Source of the DNA: Acidobacteriota bacterium | GTDB taxonomy: Bacteria; Acidobacteriota; Thermoanaerobaculia; UBA5066 | Assembly (NCBI GenBank): GCA_016716715.1 | Contig: JADJVE010000003.1 | Coordinates: 248,001-312,000, forward strand | Reading direction: 5' to 3' | DNA length: 64,000 nt | Shown here: one piece after another, positions 15,612 to 25,407 of the stretch | How the letters are laid out: every line of letters begins with the position of its first letter | Numbering within the stretch: the first letter of the stretch is position 1 | Position numbers and translations under genes: made by a program | Notes under the pieces: generated by a model | What the model was told of the DNA's origin: nothing | Database searches by the model: none | What the model saw: only the letters and a program-made list of their open reading frames with translations

Positions 15612-15649
15612 CCGGCCAATGTAGGCCCCGAACGGCCCTTGCGCCGCCC

Positions 15650-16231
15650 TCAAAGCCCCAGCCGCCGCGCGAACTCCTCTGGGGCGCCGAGTAGCGCTCC
15701 CGCCTGGCGCTTCTTCACGCGGCCGTCCGTGCCCGTCACGAGGAAGTGCGGGACGCCGCTGATGCCCATCTTCTTCGCCCACGTTCCCTTCTCGTCCACG
15801 AGGACCTCGCGCCCGATCGCGCGCGCCATCTCCTGGCATTTCGGCAGCGAGTCCATCCCGACGACGAACGTCGTCTCGATCCCGCGCGTCTTCACGAGGT
15901 CGGCGAGCGCGCGGTCGTGCGGGAGCGACTGCTTGCACGGCCCGCACCACGGCGCGACGTAGACGATCAGGCAGCCCTTCTCGCCGCCGCAGCGCTCGGC
16001 CGACCCCGTCTCGCCGGTGCTCGCGCCTTCCGCCGTCAGGCGCGGGAGAGCCGCGCTCGCGACGCGCTGCGGCCGGTGCGTGAGGAACCAGGCGGCCGCG
16101 GCGACGGCGGCGAGCAGGAGAAGGATCGTCGTCCCGGAAGGCCCGGCCGGCGGAGCGGGCCGTCCCGCGTCGAATCGCGACGGCGGCGCGGGCCGCGCCG
16201 CCTGCCCGGGCGGGGGAGTCCAGGAGCCCAC
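15650..16231 (-). CDS. membrane-anchored thioredoxin-like protein
   Basis: A protein of 193 residues starting at GTG. A Pro-rich N-terminus is followed by one TM helix (about 33-50). A thioredoxin fold then has the active site WCGPC in the APWCGPC context (about residues 93-99) and a cis-Pro loop (ISGVPHFLVTG). The domain should face the periplasm and act as a thiol-disulfide oxidoreductase (TlpA/DsbE-like). Its Cys pair is intact, unlike that of the SCO-like protein at 26023. It lies between two paralogous exported proteins on the same strand, with a five-base gap to the upstream one, so all three may form an operon. Confidence 0.82.
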   Translation of the reverse strand: MGSWTPPPGQAARPAPPSRFDAGRPAPPAGPSGTTILLLLAAVAAAAWFLTHRPQRVASAALPRLTAEGASTGETGSAERCGGEKGCLIVYVAPWCGPCKQSLPHDRALADLVKTRGIETTFVVGMDSLPKCQEMARAIGREVLVDEKGTWAKKMGISGVPHFLVTGTDGRVKKRQAGALLGAPEEFARRLGL

Positions 16232-16236
16232 GAGGC

Positions 16237-16845
16237 TCAGCTCTTCGGCGACTGAGCTTGCGAGAACTTCGACGGCGGCGGGGTCTTCGACACCTTCTGT
16301 TTTTCGACACGATCCGCGTGCTTGCCGTCGGCGGGCTTCTGCAGCGGAACGCGCAGGGTGACCTTGTCGCCGGCCGCGACACCCTCGTACACGGCGGCCT
16401 TGTCCGCGAGGAGCACGGTGCGGTCCTTGCCGTTCGCCTCGGTGATCGTGACGGAGACGCCCTTCTCGTAGGCCTTGACGACTCCGCGCAGCGTGATGTT
16501 CGCGGCGCCCACGACGGCCTTGCCCGTCGGGCCGCTCTCGGGAGGAAGCGGCATCGCCGGAGCTACGATGCCGGGCCCGGGGGCGGCGCCGGCAGGCGGC
16601 TGCGCGGCGGCCGCGGGGGCCGCGGTCTTCGGCGCGTTCGGGTCGATCGGGCCCACGTTCGTCTGCACCCAGCCGCCGCCGTCCGTCTTCTGGCTGGCTC
16701 CCGGCCGCACGACGCCCTCCTTGTTCTTCTCGTCCGGGAGGGACGGCACGACGACGCTCTGGGGGATCGGCGTGGGAGCCTGCTGCTGCGCGAGGGCGGC
16801 GTCTGCCGCAAGGAGGAGGAGAAGGAGGGCCGCGGCGTTTCTCAT
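16237..16845 (-). CDS. exported protein, paralogue of 15003-15611
   Basis: A protein of 202 residues: signal peptide (1-19, Leu-rich then ALAQ), a Pro/Ala-rich stretch, and a C-terminal domain (about 110-175: ITLRGVVKAYEKGVSVTITE, then GDKVTLRVPLQ) matching its paralogue at 15003. It ends KFSQAQSPKS. It begins the leftward group paralogue-thioredoxin-paralogue. Likely periplasmic; function unknown. Confidence 0.65.
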   Translation of the reverse strand: MRNAAALLLLLLAADAALAQQQAPTPIPQSVVVPSLPDEKNKEGVVRPGASQKTDGGGWVQTNVGPIDPNAPKTAAPAAAAQPPAGAAPGPGIVAPAMPLPPESGPTGKAVVGAANITLRGVVKAYEKGVSVTITEANGKDRTVLLADKAAVYEGVAAGDKVTLRVPLQKPADGKHADRVEKQKVSKTPPPSKFSQAQSPKS

Positions 16846-16878
16846 GGGAGAAATCTTACGCCGCGGCCCGTTTCGAGG

Positions 16879-18183
<1,305 letters not shown>

Positions 18184-18322
18184 GGGATGCTCCTCCCCTT
18201 GCTTGATCATGTCTCTCCCAACATCGGGGCCGGCGGAATTTACCGCAGGTGAGCCAGGTGCATCAGGGAGATTTCAGGCGAAGGGTTCCACCTTTTGGAA
18301 GGCTGTTTCTTCGACGGTCCAA

Positions 18323-18328
18323 TAGAAT
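18323..18328 (+). promoter_or_regulatory. candidate -10 for the 18336 gene
   Basis: TAGAAT (5 of 6 matches to TATAAT) lies seven bases before the ATG at 18336. There is no good -35 at 16-18 bases. Part of the leaderless pattern. Confidence 0.4.
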
Positions 18329-18335
18329 TGCGGCC

Positions 18336-18998
18336 ATGAACAGCCGCAAGCTCCTCGCCGCCCTGCTCGCCGCGCCGTTCACCCTCCTCGCCGCTCCGGT
18401 CTTCGGCGACGAGCCGCCGACCGTCATCGAGCGCGTCCAGCGCAAGTGGGCCGAGAACCCGGACATCCGCAAGCTCGCGACCACCCAGCCCGAGGCCCTC
18501 GCGGCCGTCAGCTGGCTGACGGGCACGTGGGACGCGGTGGTCAGGACCCACGCGACGAAGGTGGAAGGCGAGAAAGTCGGGAAGGCGACGCGCACGACCC
18601 GGTTCGAGCTCGGCAGCCGCTGGCTCGTGTCGCGGAACAAGGGCGAAGGTCCTCTCGGCGAGGACGCCGTCGAACTCCTCGGGTTCGACCCGTACCAGCG
18701 CATCTGGCGCTGGCAGTTCTTCTCGAGCGTCGGCCGCAGCACGAACTCCGCACTCGTCTCGACGCGGGGCTGGGACGAGGAGCGGCTCACGCTCGCGGGG
18801 ACGTTTTACATCTGGGGAGAATCCGCGGACGTCGCGATGCGCCTCGTGAAGATGAGCAACGACGAGTACTACGAGATCTTCGAGGAGAAGCTCACGGGAG
18901 AGCTGGTGAGGCCGTTCCTCGAGTACCACTACACGCGCGCGAAGGCGGCGCCGGCGGCCCCGGCGGCGAAGCCCGCGCCGAAGCCGCCCGCGAAGTGA
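18336..18998 (+). CDS. exported DUF1579-like protein
   Basis: A protein of 220 residues. A signal peptide (1-24) is followed by a lipocalin-like beta-barrel pattern with WLTGTWDAVVRTHA, TTRFELGSRWLVSRN and FDPYQRIWRWQFFSS, close to the DUF1579-type proteins that describe small barrels. The Lys/Pro/Ala tail is low complexity. No ribosome-binding site is seen; a TAGAAT lies seven bases before the ATG. The next gene starts 13 bases after the stop, so they are likely co-transcribed. Ligand and role unknown. Confidence 0.65.
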   Translation: MNSRKLLAALLAAPFTLLAAPVFGDEPPTVIERVQRKWAENPDIRKLATTQPEALAAVSWLTGTWDAVVRTHATKVEGEKVGKATRTTRFELGSRWLVSRNKGEGPLGEDAVELLGFDPYQRIWRWQFFSSVGRSTNSALVSTRGWDEERLTLAGTFYIWGESADVAMRLVKMSNDEYYEIFEEKLTGELVRPFLEYHYTRAKAAPAAPAAKPAPKPPAK

Positions 18999-19011
18999 AA
19001 GAGGAGAACCG

Positions 19012-20154
19012 ATGATCCTGCGCCAGACGCCGTCTCTCGTCCTCATTGCGGTCGTTCTCGCCGCGCCAGCGGCGCGAGCCCAGCTCAACCAGAACCCCTG
19101 GCCGACGCCCACGGCCAGTAACATGAAGGTGATCGCGAAGGGAGCAGTCGCGGCGATTCCGCCGGGCGTCGCTGACCGCATCAAGACGAACGGGCTTCTC
19201 GCTACCGATCCCCAGCTCAAGGCGAAGATGGCGGCCCTTCTCGAGTCCCGTGGGCGGGCGAGGGGCAACCGCGGCAGCGTGGTGGCCCAGATCGTCCAGG
19301 GCCGGGGAGGATACGGCGAGAAGAACAAGCCGACCGCGCCCCCGGACACGAAGGGCCGGAAAACCGCGCCGCCCTCCGGCCCGCCGACCCTCGAGATCAC
19401 CAGCGCCTTCCTCTCTGCCTGGGACGTCGACGCCACGCTCAAGGTAAAGGCGCCGAAGGCCTACGCCGCGGGCGAGGTCACATACAAGGTCAGCGGGCCC
19501 TGCGGGCTCGACTACGGCGGCCCGCTCGAGAGTGACGGCCCCCTGGGCATCTGCTGTTTTCCGGACGAGAACGGTGCGGAGAAGATGTTCCTGAAAAACT
19601 CCTCGAACAACGCGGACAAGTGGCGCCTCGGTGCAGACGGCAAGACAGTCACGCTCACCTTCCTGGCCGCGGGTCTCCCGAACGCCTCAAAGACCTTCGC
19701 GGGCGTCCTGGGCGCCGGGCAGCAGGTGAAGATCACGCTCTCGATCGACGCGGTGGCGCCCTTCCTCGGCGCGAACGCCGCGGGCCTGCAGGCGGCGAAC
19801 GCGAAGTTCGGCGGAAACAGCCCGCGCTCGAGCGACGGCGAGCCGTGGGTGTCCACCTCGGGCGAGGACACCCTCGGCCTCGGCGTCTTCCTCGGCAAAG
19901 GCTACAAGGTGACGGAGACGAAGATCGTCGCGGCGCAGTCGAAGCTGGACGCGCCGGGCAACACGGCACCCGAAAACGCGTACCGGTACGCGAGGGTCAA
20001 GACGAAGCCCGACGCCGACCGCCTGCAGACGGTCGTCGAGTGGATGTACGGTCCGGGCGAATCTCTCTCCTACACGATCGAGTGGACGATCGTGGGCCCG
20101 CTGGGCCAGCGCCCGCTCCTGACGATGCCGACGTCGGGACCCTGCGACAGCTGA
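19012..20154 (+). CDS. exported protein of unknown function
   Basis: A protein of 380 residues with a signal peptide (1-23, ending ARAQ) and a good GAGGAG site before the ATG. The mature protein has a low-complexity Lys/Pro segment (about 100-125). A beta-rich body follows with repeated Gly/Asn turns and Cys pairs (GPCGLDYGG; LGICCFPDE; a C-terminal GPCDS). I do not recognise the family. Probably periplasmic or outer surface. It follows the DUF1579-like gene by 13 bases. It ends 19 bases from the convergent DUF481-like gene. Confidence 0.65.
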   Translation: MILRQTPSLVLIAVVLAAPAARAQLNQNPWPTPTASNMKVIAKGAVAAIPPGVADRIKTNGLLATDPQLKAKMAALLESRGRARGNRGSVVAQIVQGRGGYGEKNKPTAPPDTKGRKTAPPSGPPTLEITSAFLSAWDVDATLKVKAPKAYAAGEVTYKVSGPCGLDYGGPLESDGPLGICCFPDENGAEKMFLKNSSNNADKWRLGADGKTVTLTFLAAGLPNASKTFAGVLGAGQQVKITLSIDAVAPFLGANAAGLQAANAKFGGNSPRSSDGEPWVSTSGEDTLGLGVFLGKGYKVTETKIVAAQSKLDAPGNTAPENAYRYARVKTKPDADRLQTVVEWMYGPGESLSYTIEWTIVGPLGQRPLLTMPTSGPCDS

Positions 20155-20173
20155 GGTTGCCGCACGGAACGGC

Positions 20174-20959
20174 CTAGAACTTGTAGAGGATCGTCGCGAT
20201 GAAGGCCGTGTCGGTCTTCTTGAGCGTTTCGGGAAGCGGCTTGTTCTTGTAGTCGACGAGGTACGAGACCTTCATCTCGAACGCCTTCGTGAGCGTCGCG
20301 GCGAGGCCGATCTCGAAGTGGTAGAAACAATCGGACGTGTCGTTCATCTTCCAGAGGCCCTGGGCCTTCTGCGTGAGCGCGGCCGACGGCGAGAACTTCC
20401 AGAGGAACTGCTCGCCCGCCGCGAAGGCGCCGCTCGACGTCGCGTCGTAGCCCGAGTCCTTCTCGAACGCGCCGCCGACGGAGCCGTCGAGGGAGAGCTC
20501 GAGGGCCTTCTGCTTCACGACGTAGTACCCGGCGCCGACCATCGGCGTGACGAGGTACGTGACGTTCTTGAACCGGTCGCGGAGGTAGGAGAGCTGACCG
20601 AACGCGTAGGCCCGCTCCGTGATCTTGTACTCGTAACGCAGCGAGGCGGTCGCCTTGTCGGAGGTCGCTTCGCCGTCCGACCTCGAGTAGAGCCAGAACG
20701 CGTCGGCCTTGAAGAGGCTGTGCGTCTTCGGGTCGTAGACGAGGCCGAACGCGAGGTTGAACGCGGTCGTCTCCGAATTGCCGCCCGTGATCGAGAGGCC
20801 GGCGCCGAGCGATCCCGTGAGCGGCGGCGGCGGCGGCTCGGGGCACGGGCACGGGCACTTGCACGCCGGCGTCGTTGCGGGTGCGTCGGTCTGGGCCAAC
20901 GACGGTGCGGTCGCGGCAAGGACGAGGAGGATCGGGATCACTCGCTTCATGAGGTTCAT
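20174..20959 (-). CDS. DUF481-like outer-membrane barrel protein
   Basis: A protein of 261 residues with a signal peptide (about 1-24) and then a Cys/Pro segment (CKCPCPCPEPPPPP). About ten amphipathic strands follow with the DUF481 look (GSLGAGLSITGGNSETTAFN, FKADAFWLYSRSDGE, LRYEYKITERAYAFGQLSYLRDRF), ending in an aromatic C-terminal residue (LYKF). That ending is a typical signal for outer-membrane insertion. The start is the ATG at 20959 with AAGGGG upstream. Role unknown. The Cys-rich motif just after the signal peptide is unusual for a barrel protein and could bind metal; that is speculative. Confidence 0.8.
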   Translation of the reverse strand: MNLMKRVIPILLVLAATAPSLAQTDAPATTPACKCPCPCPEPPPPPLTGSLGAGLSITGGNSETTAFNLAFGLVYDPKTHSLFKADAFWLYSRSDGEATSDKATASLRYEYKITERAYAFGQLSYLRDRFKNVTYLVTPMVGAGYYVVKQKALELSLDGSVGGAFEKDSGYDATSSGAFAAGEQFLWKFSPSAALTQKAQGLWKMNDTSDCFYHFEIGLAATLTKAFEMKVSYLVDYKNKPLPETLKKTDTAFIATILYKF

Positions 20960-21038
20960 CGGGGCCCCTTCATTGCGTGGCGGCGTCTCACGTCCGCCGA
21001 AGTTCCGGGAGTGTACGACGGCTTCCGGCGCGCCGGGT

Positions 21039-21998
21039 TCAGCGCGCGACGAGGATCGCGACGACCGCGGCCGCGAGCGCGAGAGCCGCGATGAGCGCGG
21101 CCCGCGCGAGCCGCTTTTCGGACGGCGCCGAGGGCGCGGGAGGCGCGGAGAGGGCGAGGCCTCCGGCCTCCCGCGCGAGGAACGCCCGCAGCGCGTCGCG
21201 CAGCCCCGCCGCGTCGTAGCGCGCGTTCCGGTCGCGGGCGAGAGCCTTGCCGACGATGCGCTCGAGGTCGGGGTCCACCTCGGGGAGGTATTTCGAAAGG
21301 GGCGGTGCCTCGTCGTCGAGCCGGCGTACGAGGTCCTCGATGCCGCGCGAGCGGAACGGGAGCCGGCCGGCGAGCAGCTCGAACAGCGTCGTCCCGAGCG
21401 AGTAGACGTCCGTGCGGCCGTCGAGCGGAGTCCCCGAGAGCTGCTCCGGAGAAACGTACGCGGGCGAGCCGACGAGAAACCCCGTCTTCGTCCGCACCGA
21501 GCTGTCTTCGCTCTTCGCGATGCCGAAATCCATGAGCCTGGGCCGACCCTCCGGGTCGAGAAGAACGTTCTCGGGCTTGACGTCGCGGTGGAGGACGCCG
21601 CGGGCGTGGCTGTACGCGAGCGCGTCCGCGAGCGCCTCACCGAGGCGCGCGGCCGCTTCGGCGGCGAACGGGCGGCCCCTGCTCTGGGCGAGGCTCGGCC
21701 CCTCGACGAGCTCCATCGCGTACCAGAGCACCTCGCCCTCGCCGCCCGACGCCCAAACCTTGACGATCGAGGGATGGTCGAGCCCGGCCGCGATCCGCGT
21801 CTCCTCGCGGAAGCGCTGCACCGCGTCCGGGTCCGCGCCCGGGGCGACCGTCGTGATCTTGAGAGCCTCGAGCCGCCCGTTCGCGCGGCTGCGCACCTTC
21901 AGGACGGCCGCGTAGCCGCCCGCGCCGATCGGCTCGAGAATCTCGTAACGGCTCCCGACGTGGAGCGTCGCGAGGGCGGCGGCCTCTTCGGCGTGCAC
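21039..21998 (-). CDS. tail-anchored Ser/Thr protein kinase
   Basis: A protein of 319 residues starting at GTG. It is a eukaryotic-type kinase with glycine loop IGAGGYAAV (about 24-32), ATP-binding Lys in EALKIT (K47), catalytic HRDVKPEN, Mg-binding DFGIAK and APE-like SPEQL. A C-terminal hydrophobic helix (about 298-317) anchors it in the membrane with the kinase in the cytoplasm and almost nothing outside. It starts four bases after the stop of the M16 peptidase gene, so it is probably co-transcribed with it. Substrates unknown. Confidence 0.92.
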   Translation of the reverse strand: MHAEEAAALATLHVGSRYEILEPIGAGGYAAVLKVRSRANGRLEALKITTVAPGADPDAVQRFREETRIAAGLDHPSIVKVWASGGEGEVLWYAMELVEGPSLAQSRGRPFAAEAAARLGEALADALAYSHARGVLHRDVKPENVLLDPEGRPRLMDFGIAKSEDSSVRTKTGFLVGSPAYVSPEQLSGTPLDGRTDVYSLGTTLFELLAGRLPFRSRGIEDLVRRLDDEAPPLSKYLPEVDPDLERIVGKALARDRNARYDAAGLRDALRAFLAREAGGLALSAPPAPSAPSEKRLARAALIAALALAAAVVAILVAR

Positions 21999-22002
21999 GC
22001 CG

Positions 22003-24771
22003 CTACTTCGCCCCCGCCTTCGCGTTCGCGAAATCGCCGGCCCTCACGACCGAGATCTTCGCGGAGTCGATCCACTTGCGGAACGCGGCGCCGGCCTGAT
22101 CCGCGGTGAGGGCGCCGACCCTCTTCTCGAGCTCCGCGTCCCACGCGAGGGTCCGGCCGTTGAAGAGGTGGCGCTGCAGGAGGCCGGCGAGCTCGCCGTC
22201 CTGCGACCGGCTCACCTGCCGTCCCTGGAGCCATCCGGACTTCGCGGCCGCGAACTCCTCGGCCGTGAACCCGTCCTTGCGCGCGCGGTCGATCTCCTCG
22301 CGCACCGCCGTTTCGAGCTTCGCGGTGTTCTGCGGCGCGTGGATCGCGTAGACGGTAAAGCGGCCCGAGACGTCCTGGATTCCGGTTTCGAGTCCGGAGC
22401 CGACGCCGTACGAGAGGCCGTCCTTCTGCCGGATCCGCACGGCGAGGCGCGAGTTCAGGAAGCCGCCGCCGAACATGTAGTTCGAAAGGAGGAGGGCCGG
22501 GTAGTCCGGGTCGTCGTCGCGGAGGGCGAGGTTCTGCCCGGCGAAGAACATCGCGTTCGCCTTGTCCGGCGTCTCGAACTTCAGCGTGTCGGCGGGGACG
22601 TCCTTGAAGACGCTCGGGACGCGCGTGTACGGGCTGGGGCTCTTCCACGCCCCGAAGAGGCTCGCGAGCTGGGAGGACACGGCGGCCTCGTCGAAGTCAC
22701 CCACGAGGACGGCCTCGGCGTTCGACGCGCCGTAGGACTCCTTCCAGAACGTCTTCACCTGATCGAGCGTCGCGGCCTTGTACTCCTCGAGGCTCTCCTC
22801 CGGCGTCGACGTGTACCGCGGGTCGCCCTTCGGGTACGGGCGAAGGCGCCGCATGAAGGCCGTCTGGGCGACGGCCTGCGGCTCCGTCTTCATCTGGTCG
22901 ATCTGGGCGAGGTTCTCCTGACGCAGGATCTCGAACTCGGAGGCGGGGAAGGAGGGCTCCTTGAGGATCTCGGCGACGAGGTCGAGGACCTTCGGGAGGT
23001 TCTCCCGCGTGGTCTCGATCGAAACGGCCATCGTGCCGGTTCCGCCGAGGATTCTGAGCCGGGCCTTGAGGCGGTCGATCTCGTCCTGGATCTGCTGGCG
23101 CGTCTTCTTCGCCGTCCCGCGCTCGAGCATGTCGGCCGTGAGGTCGGCGACGGCGGTCCTGCCCGTGAGGCTCGCGACGTCGCGGAAGTGGAGCGTGATC
23201 GACCCGCGCACGGACCCGCCGCGCGTCTTCTTCGGAAGCAGCGCGACCTTCATGCCGGAGGGCAGCGTCGGTCGCTTCGTGCGGGCCTCGACGTTCGCGG
23301 GCGACGGGTCGAACGCCTCGCCGGTCTGGACGGCGGCCGCGCCCGTGTAGCCCTTCAGCATCGCGGCCACGTCGGCGGGCGGCGGGACCTCGGAGCGGTC
23401 CGGTTTCGCCGTCGGGACGAAGAGACCGAGCGTGCGATTCGAGGGCTTGAGGTACGCCGCGGCGACCTTCGCGACGCTTTCGACCGGGTAGGCCTTGAGC
23501 CGGTCGCGGTACAGAAAGAAGAGCCTCCAGTCGCCCTTCGCGATCCAGTTGGAGAGCCGGAGCCCGATCTGGGAGGCGTCATTCAGCGCGAGATCGATCT
23601 GCTTGAGGAGCTGCGTGCGGGCGCGCTCGACCTCCTCCTTCGTGGGCGCGCGGACAGCGGCGTCCTCGACGGTCTTCAGGAGGATGTCCCGCGCCTCGTC
23701 GAGGGACTGGTCCTGCCGGACCTCGGCCCCGAAGAGAAGAAGCCCGGGCTCCTTGACGGGGGGCGAGAAATCGAAGACGGACGACGCCTTCTTCGTTTCG
23801 ACGAGAGCCTTGTGAAGGCGGCCCGACGGCGTGTCGGCGAGCACGAACGCGAGGAGGTCGAGGCCGGGCGCGTCCGGATCGCTGCCCGCGGGGATGTGGT
23901 ACGCGGCCGCGGCGAGCTGCACGTCGCCGACGCGGCGCAGCGTGACGGCGCGCTCGCCGTCCTGGGTCGGGTCCAGTGTGTACGTCGGGTAGAGAGTCCG
24001 CGAGGGCCTCGGGATCGGACCAAAGGTCCTCTGGACGAGGGCGAGGGTCTTCGCCTCGTCGAACTTGCCGGCGACGACGAGGACTGCGTTGTCGGGCTGG
24101 TAGTAGTTCCGGTAGAAGGCCTGGAGGCGCTCGATCGGAACGTTCTCGAGGTCCGAGCGCGCCCCGATCGTGTCGCGGCCGTAGCCGTGCCAGAGATAGG
24201 CCGTCGAGAAGACGCGCGCGATGAGAACTCCGCCCGGGTCGTTCTCGCCGGCCTCGAACTCGTTCCGGACGACCGTCATCTCGGTGTCGAGGTCCTTCTT
24301 CGCGATGAACGAATTGACCATCCGGTCGGCCTCGAGGTCGAGCGCCCATTCGAGGTTCACGTCCGTCGCGTCGAACGTCTCGAAGTAGTTCGTGCGGTCG
24401 AACCACGTCGTGCCGTTCGGGCGGGCGCCGTGCGCCGTGAGCTCCTGCGGGATGTTCGGGTGCTTCGGCGTGCCCTTGAAGACGAGATGCTCGAGCAGGT
24501 GGGCCATGCCCGACTCGCCGTAGCCCTCGTGCCGCGAGCCGACGAGGTACGTGATGTTCAGCGTGATCGTCGGCTTCGACGGGTCGGGAAACAGCAGCAC
24601 GCGGAGGCCGTTCGCGAGCCGGTATTCGGTGACTCCTTCGACGGACGTGACCTTCTCCGGGGCCGCGGTCTTCGGAGCGTCGGCCGCGGCGAGCGGGAGG
24701 GCGAGAGCCGCGGTGAGGGCGGCGGTCAGGGCGAGGACGGCGCCGGCAGCGGCGCGTCGGGCGTGCGGCAT
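22003..24771 (-). CDS. M16 family zinc peptidase (two-unit)
   Basis: A protein of 922 residues with a signal peptide (1-30). It has the inverse zinc motif H91-L-L-E94-H95 and a third ligand at E171, 76 residues on, as in pitrilysin/insulinase-type M16 enzymes. A second M16-like half (about 480-900) lacks the motif and probably forms the other wall of the substrate chamber. Exported, so it likely degrades peptides in the periplasm. The start is fixed by GGAGGAG just before the ATG. The kinase at 21998 follows by four bases. Confidence 0.92.
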   Translation of the reverse strand: MPHARRAAAGAVLALTAALTAALALPLAAADAPKTAAPEKVTSVEGVTEYRLANGLRVLLFPDPSKPTITLNITYLVGSRHEGYGESGMAHLLEHLVFKGTPKHPNIPQELTAHGARPNGTTWFDRTNYFETFDATDVNLEWALDLEADRMVNSFIAKKDLDTEMTVVRNEFEAGENDPGGVLIARVFSTAYLWHGYGRDTIGARSDLENVPIERLQAFYRNYYQPDNAVLVVAGKFDEAKTLALVQRTFGPIPRPSRTLYPTYTLDPTQDGERAVTLRRVGDVQLAAAAYHIPAGSDPDAPGLDLLAFVLADTPSGRLHKALVETKKASSVFDFSPPVKEPGLLLFGAEVRQDQSLDEARDILLKTVEDAAVRAPTKEEVERARTQLLKQIDLALNDASQIGLRLSNWIAKGDWRLFFLYRDRLKAYPVESVAKVAAAYLKPSNRTLGLFVPTAKPDRSEVPPPADVAAMLKGYTGAAAVQTGEAFDPSPANVEARTKRPTLPSGMKVALLPKKTRGGSVRGSITLHFRDVASLTGRTAVADLTADMLERGTAKKTRQQIQDEIDRLKARLRILGGTGTMAVSIETTRENLPKVLDLVAEILKEPSFPASEFEILRQENLAQIDQMKTEPQAVAQTAFMRRLRPYPKGDPRYTSTPEESLEEYKAATLDQVKTFWKESYGASNAEAVLVGDFDEAAVSSQLASLFGAWKSPSPYTRVPSVFKDVPADTLKFETPDKANAMFFAGQNLALRDDDPDYPALLLSNYMFGGGFLNSRLAVRIRQKDGLSYGVGSGLETGIQDVSGRFTVYAIHAPQNTAKLETAVREEIDRARKDGFTAEEFAAAKSGWLQGRQVSRSQDGELAGLLQRHLFNGRTLAWDAELEKRVGALTADQAGAAFRKWIDSAKISVVRAGDFANAKAGAK

Positions 24772-24783
24772 GAGACTCCTCCG

Positions 24784-24801
24784 GGGCGCCCGCGGGCGCC
24801 C
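24784..24801. repeat. 18-bp perfect palindrome
   Basis: A self-complementary GC-only sequence (GGGCGCCCG then CGGGCGCCC) between the small cox-operon gene and the M16 gene. It may be a terminator-like hairpin or an operator. No second copy was noticed. Confidence 0.5.
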
Positions 24802-24815
24802 GCACGGGCGGAAGT

Positions 24816-25028
24816 CTATGCCGAGCGGGAGTTGCGGCGGACGATCACGACCGCGCCGGCCGCGAGAACCCAGGGGACGAGCATGAACGCGCCGACGACC
24901 GGCCAGACGTTCGGCTCCTTCGGCGACGAACTCGCCGAGCAGGACGGGCACGCGTGCGCCGCCGGCGCGGACAGAACGCCGCCGGCCACGAGGGCGGCGA
25001 GGGCGGCGGCGCGAAGCGTTTGGGTCAC
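24816..25028 (-). CDS. small Cys-containing membrane protein of the cox operon
   Basis: A protein of 70 residues from GTG 25028, with GAGG just upstream; an earlier in-frame start (25052) would overlap the subunit IV gene more. A signal-like N-terminus is followed by CPSC at about 28-31 and then one TM helix (about 43-62). It is the last small gene of the cytochrome oxidase cluster. The CPSC pair outside the membrane could bind copper or act in redox, but that is conjecture. Confidence 0.5.
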   Translation of the reverse strand: MTQTLRAAALAALVAGGVLSAPAAHACPSCSASSSPKEPNVWPVVGAFMLVPWVLAAGAVVIVRRNSRSA

Positions 25029-25036
25029 GGCGCGCC

Positions 25037-25396
25037 TCAGTGGTGGACCCACGGGAGCGTCGCGACGCGCAGCAGGTGCGCGCCGTCGAGCATGAGGGCG
25101 GCGGCGTAGAGGCCGGCAAGCGGGAGCGGGATCGCGGCCATCCAGAGCAGACCCCGCTTCTCGTGCTTGAGGTGCATGTAGTAGAGGCCGACGTAAGCCG
25201 CCTTCGTGAGGGCCATCCCGATCAGCAGGACCGCCATGACGCGGCGGTCCATCTTGAGGCTCGCGACGCCGATTTCCGCGACCGTCAGCACGGAAAGGAC
25301 GATGAGGACCATGAAGTACTCGCGCCGCATCTTCAGGGGCCCGAAGCGGACGTATGCGGCCGGGGAATCGTCGTGGGTCGAGGCGTGGTCGCTCAT
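25037..25396 (-). CDS. cytochrome c oxidase subunit IV (prokaryotic type)
   Basis: A protein of 119 residues with three TM helices (about 27-47, 53-72, 85-106). The pattern MALTKAAYVGLYYMHLKHEKR is characteristic of bacterial cytochrome oxidase subunit IV. It accompanies subunits I-III in the membrane. GGGAG lies before the ATG. Positioned 11 bases after a subunit III gene, it belongs to the same operon. Confidence 0.9.
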   Translation of the reverse strand: MSDHASTHDDSPAAYVRFGPLKMRREYFMVLIVLSVLTVAEIGVASLKMDRRVMAVLLIGMALTKAAYVGLYYMHLKHEKRGLLWMAAIPLPLAGLYAAALMLDGAHLLRVATLPWVHH

Positions 25397-25407
25397 GGGC
25401 GCTCCCG

